Assembly: GCA_022495995.1 (NCBI GenBank)
Contig: JAFEMH010000339.1
Location: 496,001 to 560,000 of the forward strand
DNA: 64,000 nt
DNA from: Adenophora triphylla var. japonica
Lineage: Eukaryota > Streptophyta > Magnoliopsida > Asterales > Campanulaceae
Direction: 5' to 3'
A model generated the notes under the pieces. That model was not told the origin of the DNA. It did not search any database and was given only the letters and a program-made list of their open reading frames with translations. Every line of letters begins with the position of its first letter. Within the stretch, counting starts at the first letter, position 1. The position numbers and the translations under genes were made by a program. This document shows positions 11,553-22,534 of the stretch, piece after piece.

Positions 11553-13416
11553 TGTTGGTGTAATGCCCTAGGCGTTTAGTTATATTTGACTTATAACTTA
11601 AACCGCTATGTAATCATCTTTATCATTTATTATAGAGAATATTTTTGGCTTATTATATGTTTGTATATTTATTATAATAACCTGGGTCCCTAGTTATTGT
11701 GAATGACATAAGTTGGTAATGGATAATCATGGAGATGATTATATGCATGTGATGCACATTACACTTATGGGTACTTGCTAGAGAACAAGTACTGGACATG
11801 ACCTACCGATGAGATTTATGACATGGTCTATAGTCATATATGTCATGATTAAATCTCATGATAGTCGTGTCATTGAATCCTTAGTACCTGAGATTATCAT
11901 CGTCTTCCACTTGATGAACATTGTGTTTGATGTAGTCTAGCAATATCTTTAATAGGATAGAAATAAGGGCTATGTTGGCATGATTGGATTCTTGTAGGTA
12001 AGAATGGTAAGTCAAGATGGAATTTGTCCCTCTCGTTGAGAGAGATGTTTGCTTGGGCCCCTCGATGAATGATGTTAATGAAATGTGTGGTCACACTCAA
12101 ATGATTTGATAGACATCAAATGCATTTGGATTATCAACATATTCGGAATTGAGAAAGCATTGAACAATATGAGTTGACATAGACCATGACTCATGATCAA
12201 TTTGACATCGTTGACAAAGGGATTGTGACATTTAATCTATCAAGGAATCAAGCTTTGATGTTATATTTAATTGGGTGGACATAATGACTTGCTAGAGGTC
12301 ACTTATGTCTTGTGAGGTCGATGTTTCGAATCACTGCCAAAAACACAAGTTCGGGTCGGGGTACTCACAGAGCCCCTCGGCGACGTCACTTCCACGGGAA
12401 GTGGGGTCGTCGATAAAATGAGAATCTCGAGCCGGACAACGAACGGCGGGAAAAAGAGATGACCAAGATGGTCAAGCGGCTGGACCTTTTATGAAAAGGA
12501 TTCCTACGTATCCCGTGAGGAAATCAAGCCGAATCGTAGTTCAACAAAGAGATGGCGCTAACGAAAGGCCACGAGATTTGTACCCAAGGTTTGACTGTTT
12601 CTTTGGGGAGTCACCAGAGGATTTGACTGTTTCTTTGGGGAGTCACCTGAGGTTTTGACTGTTTCTTTGGGGAGTCACCCGAGGTTTTGACTGTTTCTTT
12701 GGGGAGTCACCCGAGGATTTGACTGTTTCTTTGGGGAGTCACCCGAGGATTTGACTGTTTCTTTGGGGAGTCAATTAGTCTCGCACGGGATAAGGCTTTC
12801 GTTGAGCTCCAGTTTTTTACCGTAGCGTTGTACCGCGCGGGACACGCCAGTCTCGTGTGGGACAAGCCTCCTGCTGGGCTCCGATTTTGGTTAGGAAAAG
12901 GGCTCTTTTTCCTAAGGTTTAGGGATATTTATAAAGTATAAATAGAACCCTTTTGCCTCAGCCTACATTGACGAAAATTAGAGCTTTAGAAACACTAATT
13001 GTTTGAATTTGATTGAGAATCAAAGATCAAAACACCCAAATCAATTCCATAATTCAACCATTGATTGTTGAATATCGATTCAACAATCGGAGGATCATCT
13101 AGCAATCCTACAAGAATTATTCTTGGTTCGTTCACGTGTGGATTACCGATAGAGGGTGATTGTTTTATCGCCAAAAGCTTGAAGACCTATAATCGTTGAT
13201 TCATCACAAGGTAGAACATGTAAGAAGAAGATCCGAATTTCATCAACGGTTTAAAGATTTAATCTTTGAGATTCATTTTGAGCAACATAATCGTATTAAG
13301 GTATGTAAATCTATTTCATATGTTTCTAATCTCTTCATGCTAGACAGATTCAAAGGCTAGGGTTTTGATGTTTTATAAAGATTCCTTCGCTGGGTTTGTA
13401 ACCCCAAAACCCAACA
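11553..13416 (+). repeat. 3' LTR of copia B with a replaced segment
   Basis: It matches the 5' LTR from its start to the AATCACTG word near 12338 and again from AATTAGTCTCGCAC near 12770 to its end. In between, the 5' LTR sequence (about 4885-5080, including the two longest palindromes) is replaced by about 430 bp of unrelated DNA. Confidence 0.85.
12339..12770. repeat. Foreign LARD-like patch with 6 x 32-bp tandem repeat
   Basis: The patch starts with an LTR-end-like GGGGTACTCACA, continues with a GGATTCCTACGTATCCCG block reminiscent of large non-coding plant retrotransposons, and ends in six near-identical 32-bp units (GACTGTTTCTTTGGGGAGTC at 12593, 12625, 12657, 12689, 12721, 12753). It has no coding capacity. 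It replaced, rather than simply interrupted, LTR sequence. Confidence 0.75.
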
Positions 13417-14237
13417 AACCCTTGCCCCTTTCTTCTCTCTCCCTCTCGACGCTGTGATGCACCCCCATCTCCGGCCAGAATGCTCGACCCATTCCAGATT
13501 TAAGCCTTCAGGTTTGTGGTTTTCTCTTAGGTTTTATATCTATTTTTACTGAAGTTACAAATGTTCTAAATGATTTTGAGAAGGAAATGTTGTAACCACT
13601 CACATGTTGGTATCTCTAAATCATTATTTTTTTCTTTTATGTGCGGAATGAGACGTTCATCAAGAAAAATAATGATATGTTGGAACTAATAGATGAACAA
13701 AGGGTTATAGTCCCGACAAACAGAGACATGTGTAATTTCTTTTATCATTTCTTTTTGGAGAGTAGCATAATTTTACACTTTCTCAGAATTGTTTATGGAG
13801 AATTATATGTACTACACTTGACTTGTGTCTGTTGGATCTCCAATGGGTTGTTGTGGAAAAAAGGTAAAAGTTTTACTCCCTCTATCTCAAAATGAACTTC
13901 AAAAAAATTCAGATTTTCTTTTAATTAAGAGTAGCTTTAATTTTTTTGAACATTTATTTTAGAACGGAGAGAGATTTCTTCTTGGGCATACTCCATATGG
14001 CCTACTTTTTCTTTTTCTTTCGTAATGGTTTTTTAAATTGTAATCATTGGATGAAGTGTGTACAGCCGAATAAGGCATATGAAACTCCCAAATTCATTTG
14101 TTATTTAAGACTAAGAGGAGGGGAAGAATTATCCATTTCTAAGTTTGTGTTGGATGTGTAAATATGGTAAATTCATTTTAACGATAAAGATAACATTTAT
14201 TTTCTTTCATTTACAAGTTTGTTAAGTTTTTAGTTGT
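13417..14237. other. Private middle part of repeat X copy 1
   Basis: The start (13417-13520) is pyrimidine-rich and genic-looking. The rest is AT-rich with short open frames (13641-13895, 13946-14161) that match nothing I know. It has no counterpart in copy 2 and may be captured DNA. A short Stowaway-like element lies at 13876-13973. Confidence 0.4.
13876..13973. mobile_element. Very short Stowaway-like MITE
   Basis: The ends CTCCCTCTATCTCAAAATGAA and the inverse of CATTTATTTTAGAACGGAGAGAG form imperfect inverted repeats about 98 bp apart. TA precedes the left end; the right side has AT. Small and degenerate, so only moderately supported. Confidence 0.45.
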
Positions 14238-14995
14238 TTAGTAAACATATGAGCTCAGTTTTTGGTCGCCGAAGTGGACGGCGAAATTGGTTGCCTTCTT
14301 AGTTGGCAACTTAGAACTTCAGTTCTCAGTTGTTCGTTGTCGGAGTTGATCATGTTCTAATTAGTTGACAACTGAGAATTTAGTGATAAGTTCTCAATTG
14401 TTTGGTCGACGAAGTTGATCATGTTGTTAATAGTTTTGTTGACAGCTAAGAACTTAATGATAAGTTCTCAAATGTTTGGTCGCCGGAGTTGGTGGTCGCC
14501 GGAGTTGATCGTGTTTTTAGTAGTTTAGTTTGCAATTGAGAACTTACTTATAAGTTCTCAGTTGTTTGGTCGTCGAAGTTGATCGTGTTATTAGTAGTTT
14601 AGTTGACAACTGATAACTTACTTATAAGTTCTCAGTTGTTTGGTCGCCAGAGAGGTCGCCGGAGTTGGTGGTCGACGAAGTATATCGTGTTCTTATTAGT
14701 TTAGTTGACAACTGAGAACTTACTGATAAGTTCTCAGTTGTTTGATATCCGAATTTGATCATGTTTTTAATAGTTTAGTTGACAACTAAGAACTTACTGA
14801 TAAGTTAAGTTCTCAGTTGCTTGGTCGCCGGAGTTGGTGGTGGCCGGAGTTGATCGTGTTCTTACTAGTTTAGTTGACAACTGAGAACTTACTGATAATT
14901 TCTCTGTTGTTTGGTCGACGAAGTAAAAAAAAAGGTCATCGAAATGGGTCGCCGGAGTTGGTGGTTGCCGGAGTTTTTGACCGGAGAAGATAGAG
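14238..14995. repeat. Tandem hairpin array, X copy 1
   Basis: Eight or so units of roughly 75-110 bp. Each has a palindromic hairpin (arms ACAACTGAGAACTTA and TAAGTTCTCAGTTGT, loop CTGA; perfect 15-bp stem at 14708-14741) and a linker rich in GGTCGCCGGAGTTGRTSGTG. The stems are kept while linkers vary. Confidence 0.85.
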
Positions 14996-15792
14996 TCGGG
15001 TGACCTAAAGTGATGGTGGTCGGAGAGAAAGTAAACTAATAAAGAGGGTGAAGTTAGTAAAATGATGGGAGGGTGGACAAAATAAAATGAGAAGAAGAAT
15101 GTACTAATTAAGATATGGAATATATGGTTAGATAAAATATTCCTTATCTTAAAAGGTAAAATTAGTGAGTTTGAGGGATTATATGGTAAATCTCCCTTCC
15201 CTTAAGAGAAAATTACGTCATAATTCCTCATTCTAACTCAAACTACATCCCAAGACATAAAATTATCAATTCTACCTCCTAATCCTACTCTAAAATTAAA
15301 TTAACCATATAATCCCTTAATCCATTTGAAATATCTTTATTACACACCCCTCCCCCATCACACTCTCTCTCTCACACACACAAACACACACTTTCTCTCT
15401 CTACTCCCTCTCTCTCGTCACCCCATTTCCGACACACCCCTCCCCTCCCCAACTTTCGGCGATGATCTCCCTAACTCCGGCGACCGTTCCCCTCAACATC
15501 GGCCACTTTCTCCATTCCACACCTCCGGCCACCCCTCCCCTCCACTATGCTTCGTCGCCAACAACAATCCCGGTGAGATTTATAACTCCGGCGAGATCTA
15601 AGCCAAGCCTCCAAAATCTGTTCAATTGCATCTTTGGTGGGAGAATGTGAGTGCATATTTTGGCTTTATCAAGCTTGTGCTTAACAAATTATTACAGAGT
15701 CCATGCCCAATCCTTCATTTTTTTTCTAGCTCTACAGACACAGGACCTGTTGGTCCTCTTTTATTTTCTGATATTAAGATTTATTCTTCCAG

Positions 15793-15951
15793 GCACATTA
15801 GCAACTTAAGGCAGTTCTGCTGACACTGCTGGCAGAGTTGCCATCAGATGCAACAATATTATTGCTTGGGGCATCCTCAACTGTGTTTCCTCAGCCAGAT
15901 GATAACCATTCTTCTGTATTTCCTTCGCAAAATGTGTATGTTCTATTGAAT
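15793..15951 (+). pseudogene. Captured exon fragment resembling an ATAD2/CDC48-like AAA ATPase
   Basis: A splice-acceptor-like TTCTTCCAG at 15784-15792 is followed by a frame reading (after a TAG at 15799) QLKAVLLTLLAELPSD, then ILLLGASST and SSVFPSQNVY. This resembles the region of plant bromodomain AAA ATPases of the ATAD2 type that follows the second ATPase core (LLTLLEELPS-x-ILLLGTSS). I recall this family from memory, so the identity is tentative. The TAG is one base from TTG and makes the copy non-functional. No other exon is certain. It sits in the private part of repeat X copy 2, which suggests gene capture. Confidence 0.5.
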
Positions 15952-16599
15952 GCAAATTCACTCTTAACTTTACTGGTTTTAGGAGTCGGTTATAATTTTT
16001 CACATGTTATTTTGCACTCAAAAATTAAATTTTGCTTTCAAAAAACCAATTCATTCATTCATCGCCAATAATTTGTTTGCCAGTCCTTTACGTTGCAATT
16101 GGGTCTACATTTGTACTTAAGTTGGAGCTTGTCATTATTTTTGAATGTTAATTTATTGATTTACATCCGTAATTGCTTGATACAGCTAGACTAGATTAAT
16201 ATTCATCTGACCTGAGTAATAGATGATAATAAGGCAAAAAGAGAAGTAATAGCCTCTTTAGGCAAATGTTCTAGCCTTCTGGATTGCTCATTACTACCGA
16301 GAGAAGCCAAGCTTCCATAATTCAATTAGGAAACTAACATTCTCTTCTTTTTATTATTCACACTAAATTCATTTATTCATAATTTTTTTAACATATTTAA
16401 AACATATAAAAAAGAAAACTAAAGAAACAAAAGGCAAAGCATTGTTGATCTTCCTCTTCTCTTTTTTTTTCCTTTTCTTGGTCTACGAATTCTTTTCTGC
16501 TTTTCTGAATGCTTCATCCGCGTTTCAAAATTCTATTGATTGATAGTGCTCTAGGGCTATACGGATTCGAACAACTAACAACAATAAAAAAGTTCTCAT

Positions 16600-17615
16600 T
16601 GTTGGAAAAATAGTGTGTTTTGAAGGAAATTAATGGTTTATTTCCTAAAGGGTAATTTTGTCAAATTATTTAATTGTGAATGTATTTGTGTTCTACTCCA
16701 TGAGAACAAGAAATCAAATATTTATTTGTTCAAAATGGGTTTTGGATGAATTAAATATGAATGCTCAAAGTATGTGGCCCACCTTTTGCTAATAATTTTG
16801 ATTTTGTAAATCAAAAATGCCTTTGACTTTGACTGATATATGCTCGGCCGAGCAGAGTGATTGATTCACCCGAGCATAGCATGGCAGAATGATAAAGTTT
16901 CTAGAAAGTCATGCTCAGCCGAGGCATATGCCTTGCTCGGCCGAGCAGATCCTGGGCAAAAGTTTCTGGACAGCCTTGCTCGACCGAGCAAGGCACATGA
17001 CTCGGCCGAGCAGATCCTGAGCATTTATGACTGGTTGATTTCCAAAGTGTAACAGCCATGGAAATGAATATCAAAACTGAAAATGGGTTAATATTTTCAG
17101 TTTAATGGAGGTTAATTTTGGATTAATTGTGATTAATATCAAATTAAATCCAAAATATTCATTTTGATTCCTAAGGCTTTATAATGGAGATTTTGACAAA
17201 GGTTGTCAATAACTTTTGAAGAACTTTTTGAACACTTTGAGAGAAAAACACACAGAGAAAAACAACTTGATTTCTGCAATCCTCTTCCATATTCTCTTGG
17301 TGCATATTGCTATTTCTTTCTTTGGCCTCCTAGCTTGCATTGTAACATCAAGAGGTGATCTAGTCCAAGCTCTATTCAGTTCGCCGGGAACTTTAGGTGC
17401 AAAGTGCCCCCGGTCCGCACGTTCTATCCTGGGAGACAAGCGTCCCAAGCAAACTCAAGCACACTCGGTGAGGGGACGAATATGTCTTAAGGAGACAGTG
17501 GTTTCCATTGGGCTCGTGCATCAACTTCAACAACTTATCCTTTGTATTTTCAGTTTATTGTTAATTGTATTTTATTTACAATTTCTGTAATTGTTTTCTC
17601 GGCACCCTTGTAACA
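16600..17615 (+). repeat. 5' LTR of copia C
   Basis: A 1016-bp LTR. Palindromes TGCTCGGCCGAGCA occur at 16841-16854 and 16934-16947, with a one-mismatch copy near 16977-16994. A possible TATA box (TTTATAATG, 17178-17186) lies downstream of them. Confidence 0.9.
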
Positions 17616-17698
17616 ATCTTAAGACATATTCCCTAATCGAGGGAGTCGATTACAGATCTTTTTTAACTGTTGATACTAACTAAGTTGTTGTGTTTCAG

Positions 17699-18751
17699 AT
17701 GGCAACATATACCAACACCGTGGAGACCCAAATTGGATCCCAAACTGGAAACGGAATTGGCTCGATTATTGTGACAAATCCTCCAACGATCCATATCCCG
17801 ACCCCTCATGCGGAAAAACCTGAGAAGTTTGTTGGCCACGATTTTAAACGTTGACAACAAAAGATGCATTTCTATCTCACTACCTTGAACTTGGCGAAAT
17901 ATCTGAAAGAGGATATGCCAAAGGTGAGTGAGATTACGACCTTGGCTGCGATTGAAACATGGAAGCATGGGGAATACTTGTGCAGAAATTATGTCCTAAA
18001 TTCGCTTTCAGATTCTCTTTACAATGTGTTCAATGAAAAGAAATCTGCAAAGGAATTATGGAGTTCTTTGGAACACAAATATAAGATTGAGGATGCGGGA
18101 ACAAAGAAGTTCATTGTTGCCCGTTTCCTTGATTTTAAGATGGTGGACAGCAAGAGTGTGAAATCTCAAGTTGATGAGTTTCAAACTATTTTGCACGAGA
18201 TTCATGTCGAAGGTATGGTGATAAGTGAAAGCTTCCAAGTGGCTGCAATCATTGAGAAATTGCCTCCATCTTGGAATGATTTCAAGAACTACCTTAAGCA
18301 TAAGCGAAAGGAAATGGAAGTGGAAGGAATCATCCTTCGTTTGAGTATTGAAGAGAACAATAGAGCCACTGAGAAAAAATTTGTTTCTAGTGTGGCTAAG
18401 GCCAATATGGTGGAGCATGGTGAAAGCTCCAAAGGTAAAAGCTTTCGGAAGGGAAAAGGGAAGGTTGTGACAACTTCTAAGTGTTCCCACTTGGGACCAA
18501 TAGGTGGTGTTTTCAAGAAGAAGTTCTTAGGAACTTGTTATAATTGTGGTGGTGAAGGCCACAAGGCTCATGCTTGCAAGTTGCCCAAGAAGGCTCGTGA
18601 GGCAAACATGGTGGAAGGCATTGCTAGGGACGTGTCCGAGATGCACCTCGCAGCTGTGATTTCCGAGGTGAATTTGGTGGGTTCAAACCCAAATCAATGG
18701 TGGATTGACATTGGTGCTACTAGACATGTGTGCTCTAATAGACATGTTTAG
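17699..18751 (+). pseudogene. Copia C gag and protease start
   Basis: The ATG at 17699 opens a frame with EKPEKFVGHDFKR, a TGA at 17852 in place of the conserved Trp, then [17 protein letters not shown] and a UBN2-type gag body ([20 protein letters not shown]). A complete zinc knuckle [14 protein letters not shown] follows near 18535. The protease starts [14 protein letters not shown]: the triad at 18707-18715 is Asp-Ile-Gly where Asp-Thr-Gly is expected (ACT to ATT, a C-to-T change). A frameshift near 18740 ends the frame at 18751. Confidence 0.88.
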
Positions 18752-19254
18752 TACCTTTGTTGCTAAGGATGGCGAGAAGCTATTCAAGGGGAATTCAGCC
18801 ACTTCCGAGATCAAAGGTGAAGGAAAAGTGGTTTTGAAGATGACATCCGGGAAGGAGTTGACTCTCAACAACGTGCTTTAAGTGCCCGATATTCGGAAGA
18901 ACTTGGTGTCTGGATTGCTTTTGATAAAGCATGGTTTTCGTATTGTGTTTGAGTCCAAAGTAGTCACTTTATCTAAGAGTAGAATGTTTGTAGGTAAAGG
19001 CTATGTCAATGGTGGTCTATTCAAGTTAAGTGTAATGGTTGTTAAGGCAAAAGCTAATGATATGAATATCTCTTCCGATTACTTGCTTGAGTCATCTAAT
19101 TTGTGGCATGCTAGACATGGTCATGTTAATTTTGATTCAATACATCGTTTGACAAAATCAAATTCTATTCCAAAGTTTAAAGTTGATTGCAAACAAAAAT
19201 GTAAAATTTGTGTAGAAGCAAAATTAACAAGAAAACCATTCCATTCAGTTGAAA
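18752..19254 (+). pseudogene. Copia C protease end and GAG-pre-integrase
   Basis: After a frame shift the protein continues [17 protein letters not shown] and LTLNNVL, then an in-frame TAA at 18879, then VPDIRKNLVSGLLL. The integrase zinc domain follows (LWHARHGHVNF, CKICVEAK) and reads up to SVE, where the CACTA element interrupts. The reading resumes exactly with RHSEPLELVHTDLC at 21457 once CACTA and one AAA are removed. Confidence 0.85.
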
Positions 19255-20068
19255 CACTACTAGAAATAGCCCTATTACCGACGAAATTTTACCGACGGAC
19301 AACGTCCATCAGTAATACCGACGGACATAAAAGGGTTACCGACGGAAAAATAATTTTCATTTGCCGGGTTTTTTTTTTAAATTTTCATTTTGGTCCGTCG
19401 GTAACGCTATTATTTCCGTCGGTAAAAACTGCAGTCAGTAATAATACGTATAAATATATACCCTACGCCTTCTCCGGTCATTTAGGTCTAAATTAAAATC
19501 ACTTCCAGCGCCGTTGCCCCCGTTCGTTCAACGCCATCATTCCGTCGTCGTCTCTCACCGGTGAGGTTAGTAATTCTCTCTCTCCCTCGTTTTCTCTATC
19601 TCTCTCTCTCTCTCTCATTAAATCCTTAAAAATCACTTCCAGCGCCGTTGATTCGCCGTCGCCGTTGCCGTTGCCAGCGCCGTTGCCGTCGCCATCCGCC
19701 CTCCCTCCGTTCAACTTCCGCCGTTTAAAATCACTCACGGTAAATTCAATTGGGTGACTGAATTTTTTTAACTATTTTCCTGTTTTAAATGAATTCAACA
19801 CGATCATTGTTTTATAGATGAGTTTCTATTTTTTTTTTTTTTGAAGAATACAGAAGTTTCTTGGAATTAAACTTTTAAACAGTAATATTTCCTTCATTAT
19901 GCGGTTCAATTTTTATTTGAATGATTTGCGATTTCCTTAAAGCATGATTATGCTGATTGTATTGTGGGTTCTAGCTAAAATGTTGTAAAATTGGGTTAAG
20001 ATCACATTTAGTTGAAGCTGTAATGAGTAGTTGATTTCATAAAAGTCCTTAATTTTTGCCTTTGTTTT

Positions 20069-20557
20069 GTGTATTGGTTGCTTGTCCTCCGAGACAAGCA
20101 ACCAAAGGGAGACCGCTTGCCTGGATTCGGAGGACATGGTGCTGGGTATTTTAACATGCCATTCCGCAACCCTACTACGCAATACTTTTCATCTTCTTCC
20201 TCCGGCGGCAGTCATCATGTGGATCAAGAAGCGTTTGATGATCGGGTCAACAGAGAGGTTGAGAGGCGAGTGGAGCAGATCCAGAGCTAGGTACAGGCCC
20301 AGATGCAGGCCCAGGTGGAGGACCAGGTGCAGACCCAGATGCAGACCCAGGTGGAGGCCCAGGTGCAGAGTATATTGGAGCAACAGCTTGAGCAGCGTAT
20401 GCAACAATACTTGGCTACCATGAATTTGCAACCACAGCCACAGCCACGTCATAGCGGTAATGCTTCTGATGAGTCAGTCGGTCAATACCTTAGGCGAAGT
20501 GGCGGTGGTAGCGATAGCGGTAGCGGCAGCGCTCGTGGTCGGGGTCGTGGTAGTTAA
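20069..20557 (+). pseudogene. Gln-rich coiled-coil ORF inside CACTA
   Basis: One frame runs 20069-20557, broken by a TAG at 20288-20290 that probably replaced CAG in a Gln codon series. The protein has a serine/glycine-rich start, an EAFDDRVNREVERRVEQIQ helix, alternating VQAQ/VEDQVQTQMQ repeats, an LEQQLEQRMQQYLAT coiled coil, and a GSDSGSGSARGRGRGS tail. It resembles the repetitive C-terminal region of plant En/Spm-type proteins, so it is probably a remnant of an element protein. The repeat section could equally be a captured gene. Confidence 0.55.
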
Positions 20558-20596
20558 ACATTCATTTTATTTGGCATGTAATGTAAACAAATATAT

Positions 20597-20860
20597 TTTG
20601 TTTCCCTTTCCCTTTCCCTTCCCTTTTCCCCAAGCGAAACAATTTCCTTTTCCCCTTTTCCCCTTTCCCTTTCCCTTTCCCCTTTCCCCTTTTCCCCTTT
20701 TCCCTTTCCCCTTTCCCCTTTCGCTTTAGGTTGTTTGATACAGTTTCACTTTATTTGATGTTCAAACAAAACATTTTCCCTTTCCCCTTTTTCCCTTCCC
20801 CTTTTCCCTTTCCCATTACCCCTTATCCCTTTCCCATTACCCCTTTTCCCTTTGTTTGTA
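20597..20860. repeat. CCCTTT/CCCCTTTT low-complexity tract
   Basis: Two blocks of tandem CCCTTT and CCCCTTTT units on the plus strand, separated by about 50 bp of normal sequence. The complementary strand is a purine tract. Confidence 0.9.
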
Positions 20861-21456
20861 GGTTGTTTGTGTTTCTTTTATGTTGGGATTTGTTTAAAAC
20901 AGGTTTGACAGGTTTACAGGTGGTTTAATAATAAAATAGAATTTTTTTTAAAAAATCTGGTCAAATTACCGACGGATATTTCCGTCGGTAAATAATTAAA
21001 AAACAAAAAATAAAATTAATTACCGACGAAAATTTCCGCCGGCAAAGTTCCAGCTTACCGACGGACATATCCGCCGGAAATGTTTAAAATTGCCGTCGGA
21101 CATATCCGCCGGTAAATCTTAATGTTTCCGACGGATTTAACCATCGGTAAGTGGTTTTAATATTTTATTATTTTAATATTTACCGACGGAAATGTCCGTC
21201 GGTAATCTCCGGCAATGGCTGCGGCAAACCGGCCAGCGTACCTGCTTTCCGACGGACAATTTCCGGCGGAATTTTCTGTTTACCGATGGACTATCCGCCG
21301 GTATCACCGACGGAAATGGTCCGTCGGTATTACCAACGAATTATTTCCGACGGAATTCGACGGACTATTTCCGTCGGTAATGTCCATTTACCGACGGATA
21401 TGGAGAATTACCGACGGAAATTTCCGTCGGTAAGAGGCCTGATTCTAGTAGTGAAA

Positions 21457-22127
21457 GACATAGTGAACCACTTGAATTGGTTCACACGGACTTATGTGAC
21501 TTTAAATCTTCACAATCACGGGGCGGCAATAAGTACTTCATAACTTTTGTAGATGATGGCACAAAGTATTGCTATGTGTATCTTCTAAAAAGTAAAGATG
21601 AAGCTATAGTGAAGTTTACTCTCTATAAAAATGAAGTTGAGAATCAATTAAACCGGAAAATGAAGGTGTTAAAAAGTGATAAAGGTGGTGAATATGAATC
21701 TCCATTTGAAGTAATATGTGCTCAAAGTGGAATTAAACATATAACCTCGGCACCTTATACACCCCAACAAAACGGTGTTGCCGAAAGGAAAAATCGGACA
21801 TTAAAAAATGATGAATGCCATGTTATTGAGTGCGGGATTACCGGATAAAATGTGGGGGGAAGCCATGTTGTCGGCTAACTACGTATTAAATAAAATACCC
21901 CGAAAGAAACAAGACAAAATTCCTTATGAATTATGGCATGAAAGAGTGTCAAGTTACAAACACTTGAGAGTGTGGGGGTGTCTTGCAAAGTTAGCCATAC
22001 CTCCTCCTAAAAAGGTGAAGATTGGACCTAAAACTGTTGATTGCATATTTATTGGATATGCACATAACAGTAGTGCTTATAGATTTCTTGTGTATGAGTC
22101 GAAAATTGAAGCTATACACAAAAATAC
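21457..22127 (+). pseudogene. Copia C integrase core
   Basis: Read from 21457: LVHTDLCDFKS (first Asp), SDKGGEYESP (second Asp) and QQNGVAERKNRT (Glu), so the D,D,E triad is present. A frameshift near 21808 separates KNRTLKN from the MNAMLLSAGLPDKMWGEAM block that follows. The frame continues to the IEAIHKNT words, where a Stowaway element is inserted. Confidence 0.85.
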
Positions 22128-22129
22128 TA

Positions 22130-22532
22130 CTCCCTCCGTTCCACTTCAAGGTTTCTACTTTCCTTTTTGGTCTGTCCCACTTCAAGGTTCCCTTCCATAA
22201 ATGGCAAGTTTTGAATATATTTATACCCTTATGATTTATTATATTTACAATAAAAACCATTCATTATACCCTTATAAACTTAACATATTTATAAAAAAAA
22301 ACCAATCATTAGCTTACTATTCCTCCCACTCATTCTCTTTCCTATTAAATATTTTTAACTTTTACATTCTCTCTCCTCTAATCTTCTACCAATTTTCAAA
22401 AAAATCAATCATTAACTACTATTCCCTACCCCACATTTAACTTTTACATTATCTCTCCTCTATTCTAAACAACAATTTTTTTTAAGAAGCGTGAAACCCA
22501 CACCAAGGAACATTGGTGTGGGATGGAGGGAG
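22130..22532. mobile_element. Stowaway MITE in copia C pol
   Basis: The ends CTCCCTCCGTTCCA and TGGGATGGAGGGAG are inverted repeats flanked by TA (22128-22129 and 22533-22534). It is 403 bp. Removing it with one TA restores the codons for Asn-Thr-Ile-Met-Glu-Ser, which continue the copia frame. Confidence 0.93.
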
Positions 22533-22534
22533 TA

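Larger units (their letters stand above)
4116..13416 (+). mobile_element. Ty1/copia element B, defective, with nested solo LTR
   Basis: Two LTRs begin TGTTGGTGTAATG and end AACCCAACA (4116-5721 and 11553-13416). The primer site at 5723 reads TGGTATCAAAG, a variant of the tRNA-Met type, and a GTGGGAGA polypurine tract precedes the 3' LTR. The gene order gag, protease, integrase, RT, RNase H defines Ty1/copia. Coding capacity is lost through stops at 6657, 9498 and 10969, a frameshift near 10105, an internal deletion of the RT active site and a 1230-bp solo LTR in the protease-integrase gap. Because fragment A abuts the 5' LTR, no flanking target duplication is visible there. Confidence 0.9.
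3126..15205 (+). mobile_element. Structured repeat X, copy 1, split by a copia cluster
   Basis: The left part (3126-3640) matches the left part of the next copy (15205-15620): both start TTAA(A)GAGA-AATTACGTC, continue with similar words such as ACTACA and CCTAATC, and end in a CT-rich, genic-looking stretch. The right part (14990-15205) matches 40420-40615, ending GGGATTATATGGTAAATC followed by a CCTT block. Between them are a private middle (13417-14237), the hairpin array and the inserted copia cluster. The termini are weakly inverted-repeat. I could not fix a target duplication, so the exact ends and the superfamily are uncertain; a gene-capturing Mutator-like element is the best guess. 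Confidence 0.5.
19255..21453. mobile_element. Non-autonomous CACTA (En/Spm) transposon
   Basis: The element starts CACTACTAGAAATAG and ends CTAGTAGTG, with the 3-bp target duplication AAA (19252-19254 and 21454-21456). Both subterminal regions (19278-19440 and 20960-21435) are packed with direct and inverted TACCGACGGA/TCCGTCGGTA words, the usual transposase-binding repeats of CACTA elements. It is 2199 bp and lacks the main transposase; only a low-complexity ORF remains. It sits inside the integrase gene of copia C. Confidence 0.95.

Noticed and set aside
12593..12770. Six regularly spaced repeats resembling a CRISPR array
   Set aside because: The 32-bp units are contiguous with no spacers and lie in a plant retrotransposon LTR.
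17616..17640. tRNA-Met primer site for copia C
   Set aside because: The bases after the 5' LTR (ATCTTAAGACATATTCCC) do not match the tRNA-Met 3' end, so none is annotated.
20189..20452. Minus-strand Leu/His/Gly repeat frame
   Set aside because: Mirror of the Gln-repeat ORF on the plus strand; no independent support.
20597..20860. Telomere-like or interstitial telomeric repeat
   Set aside because: The unit is CCCTTT/CCCCTTTT, not CCCTAAA, and the tract is internal to a CACTA element.
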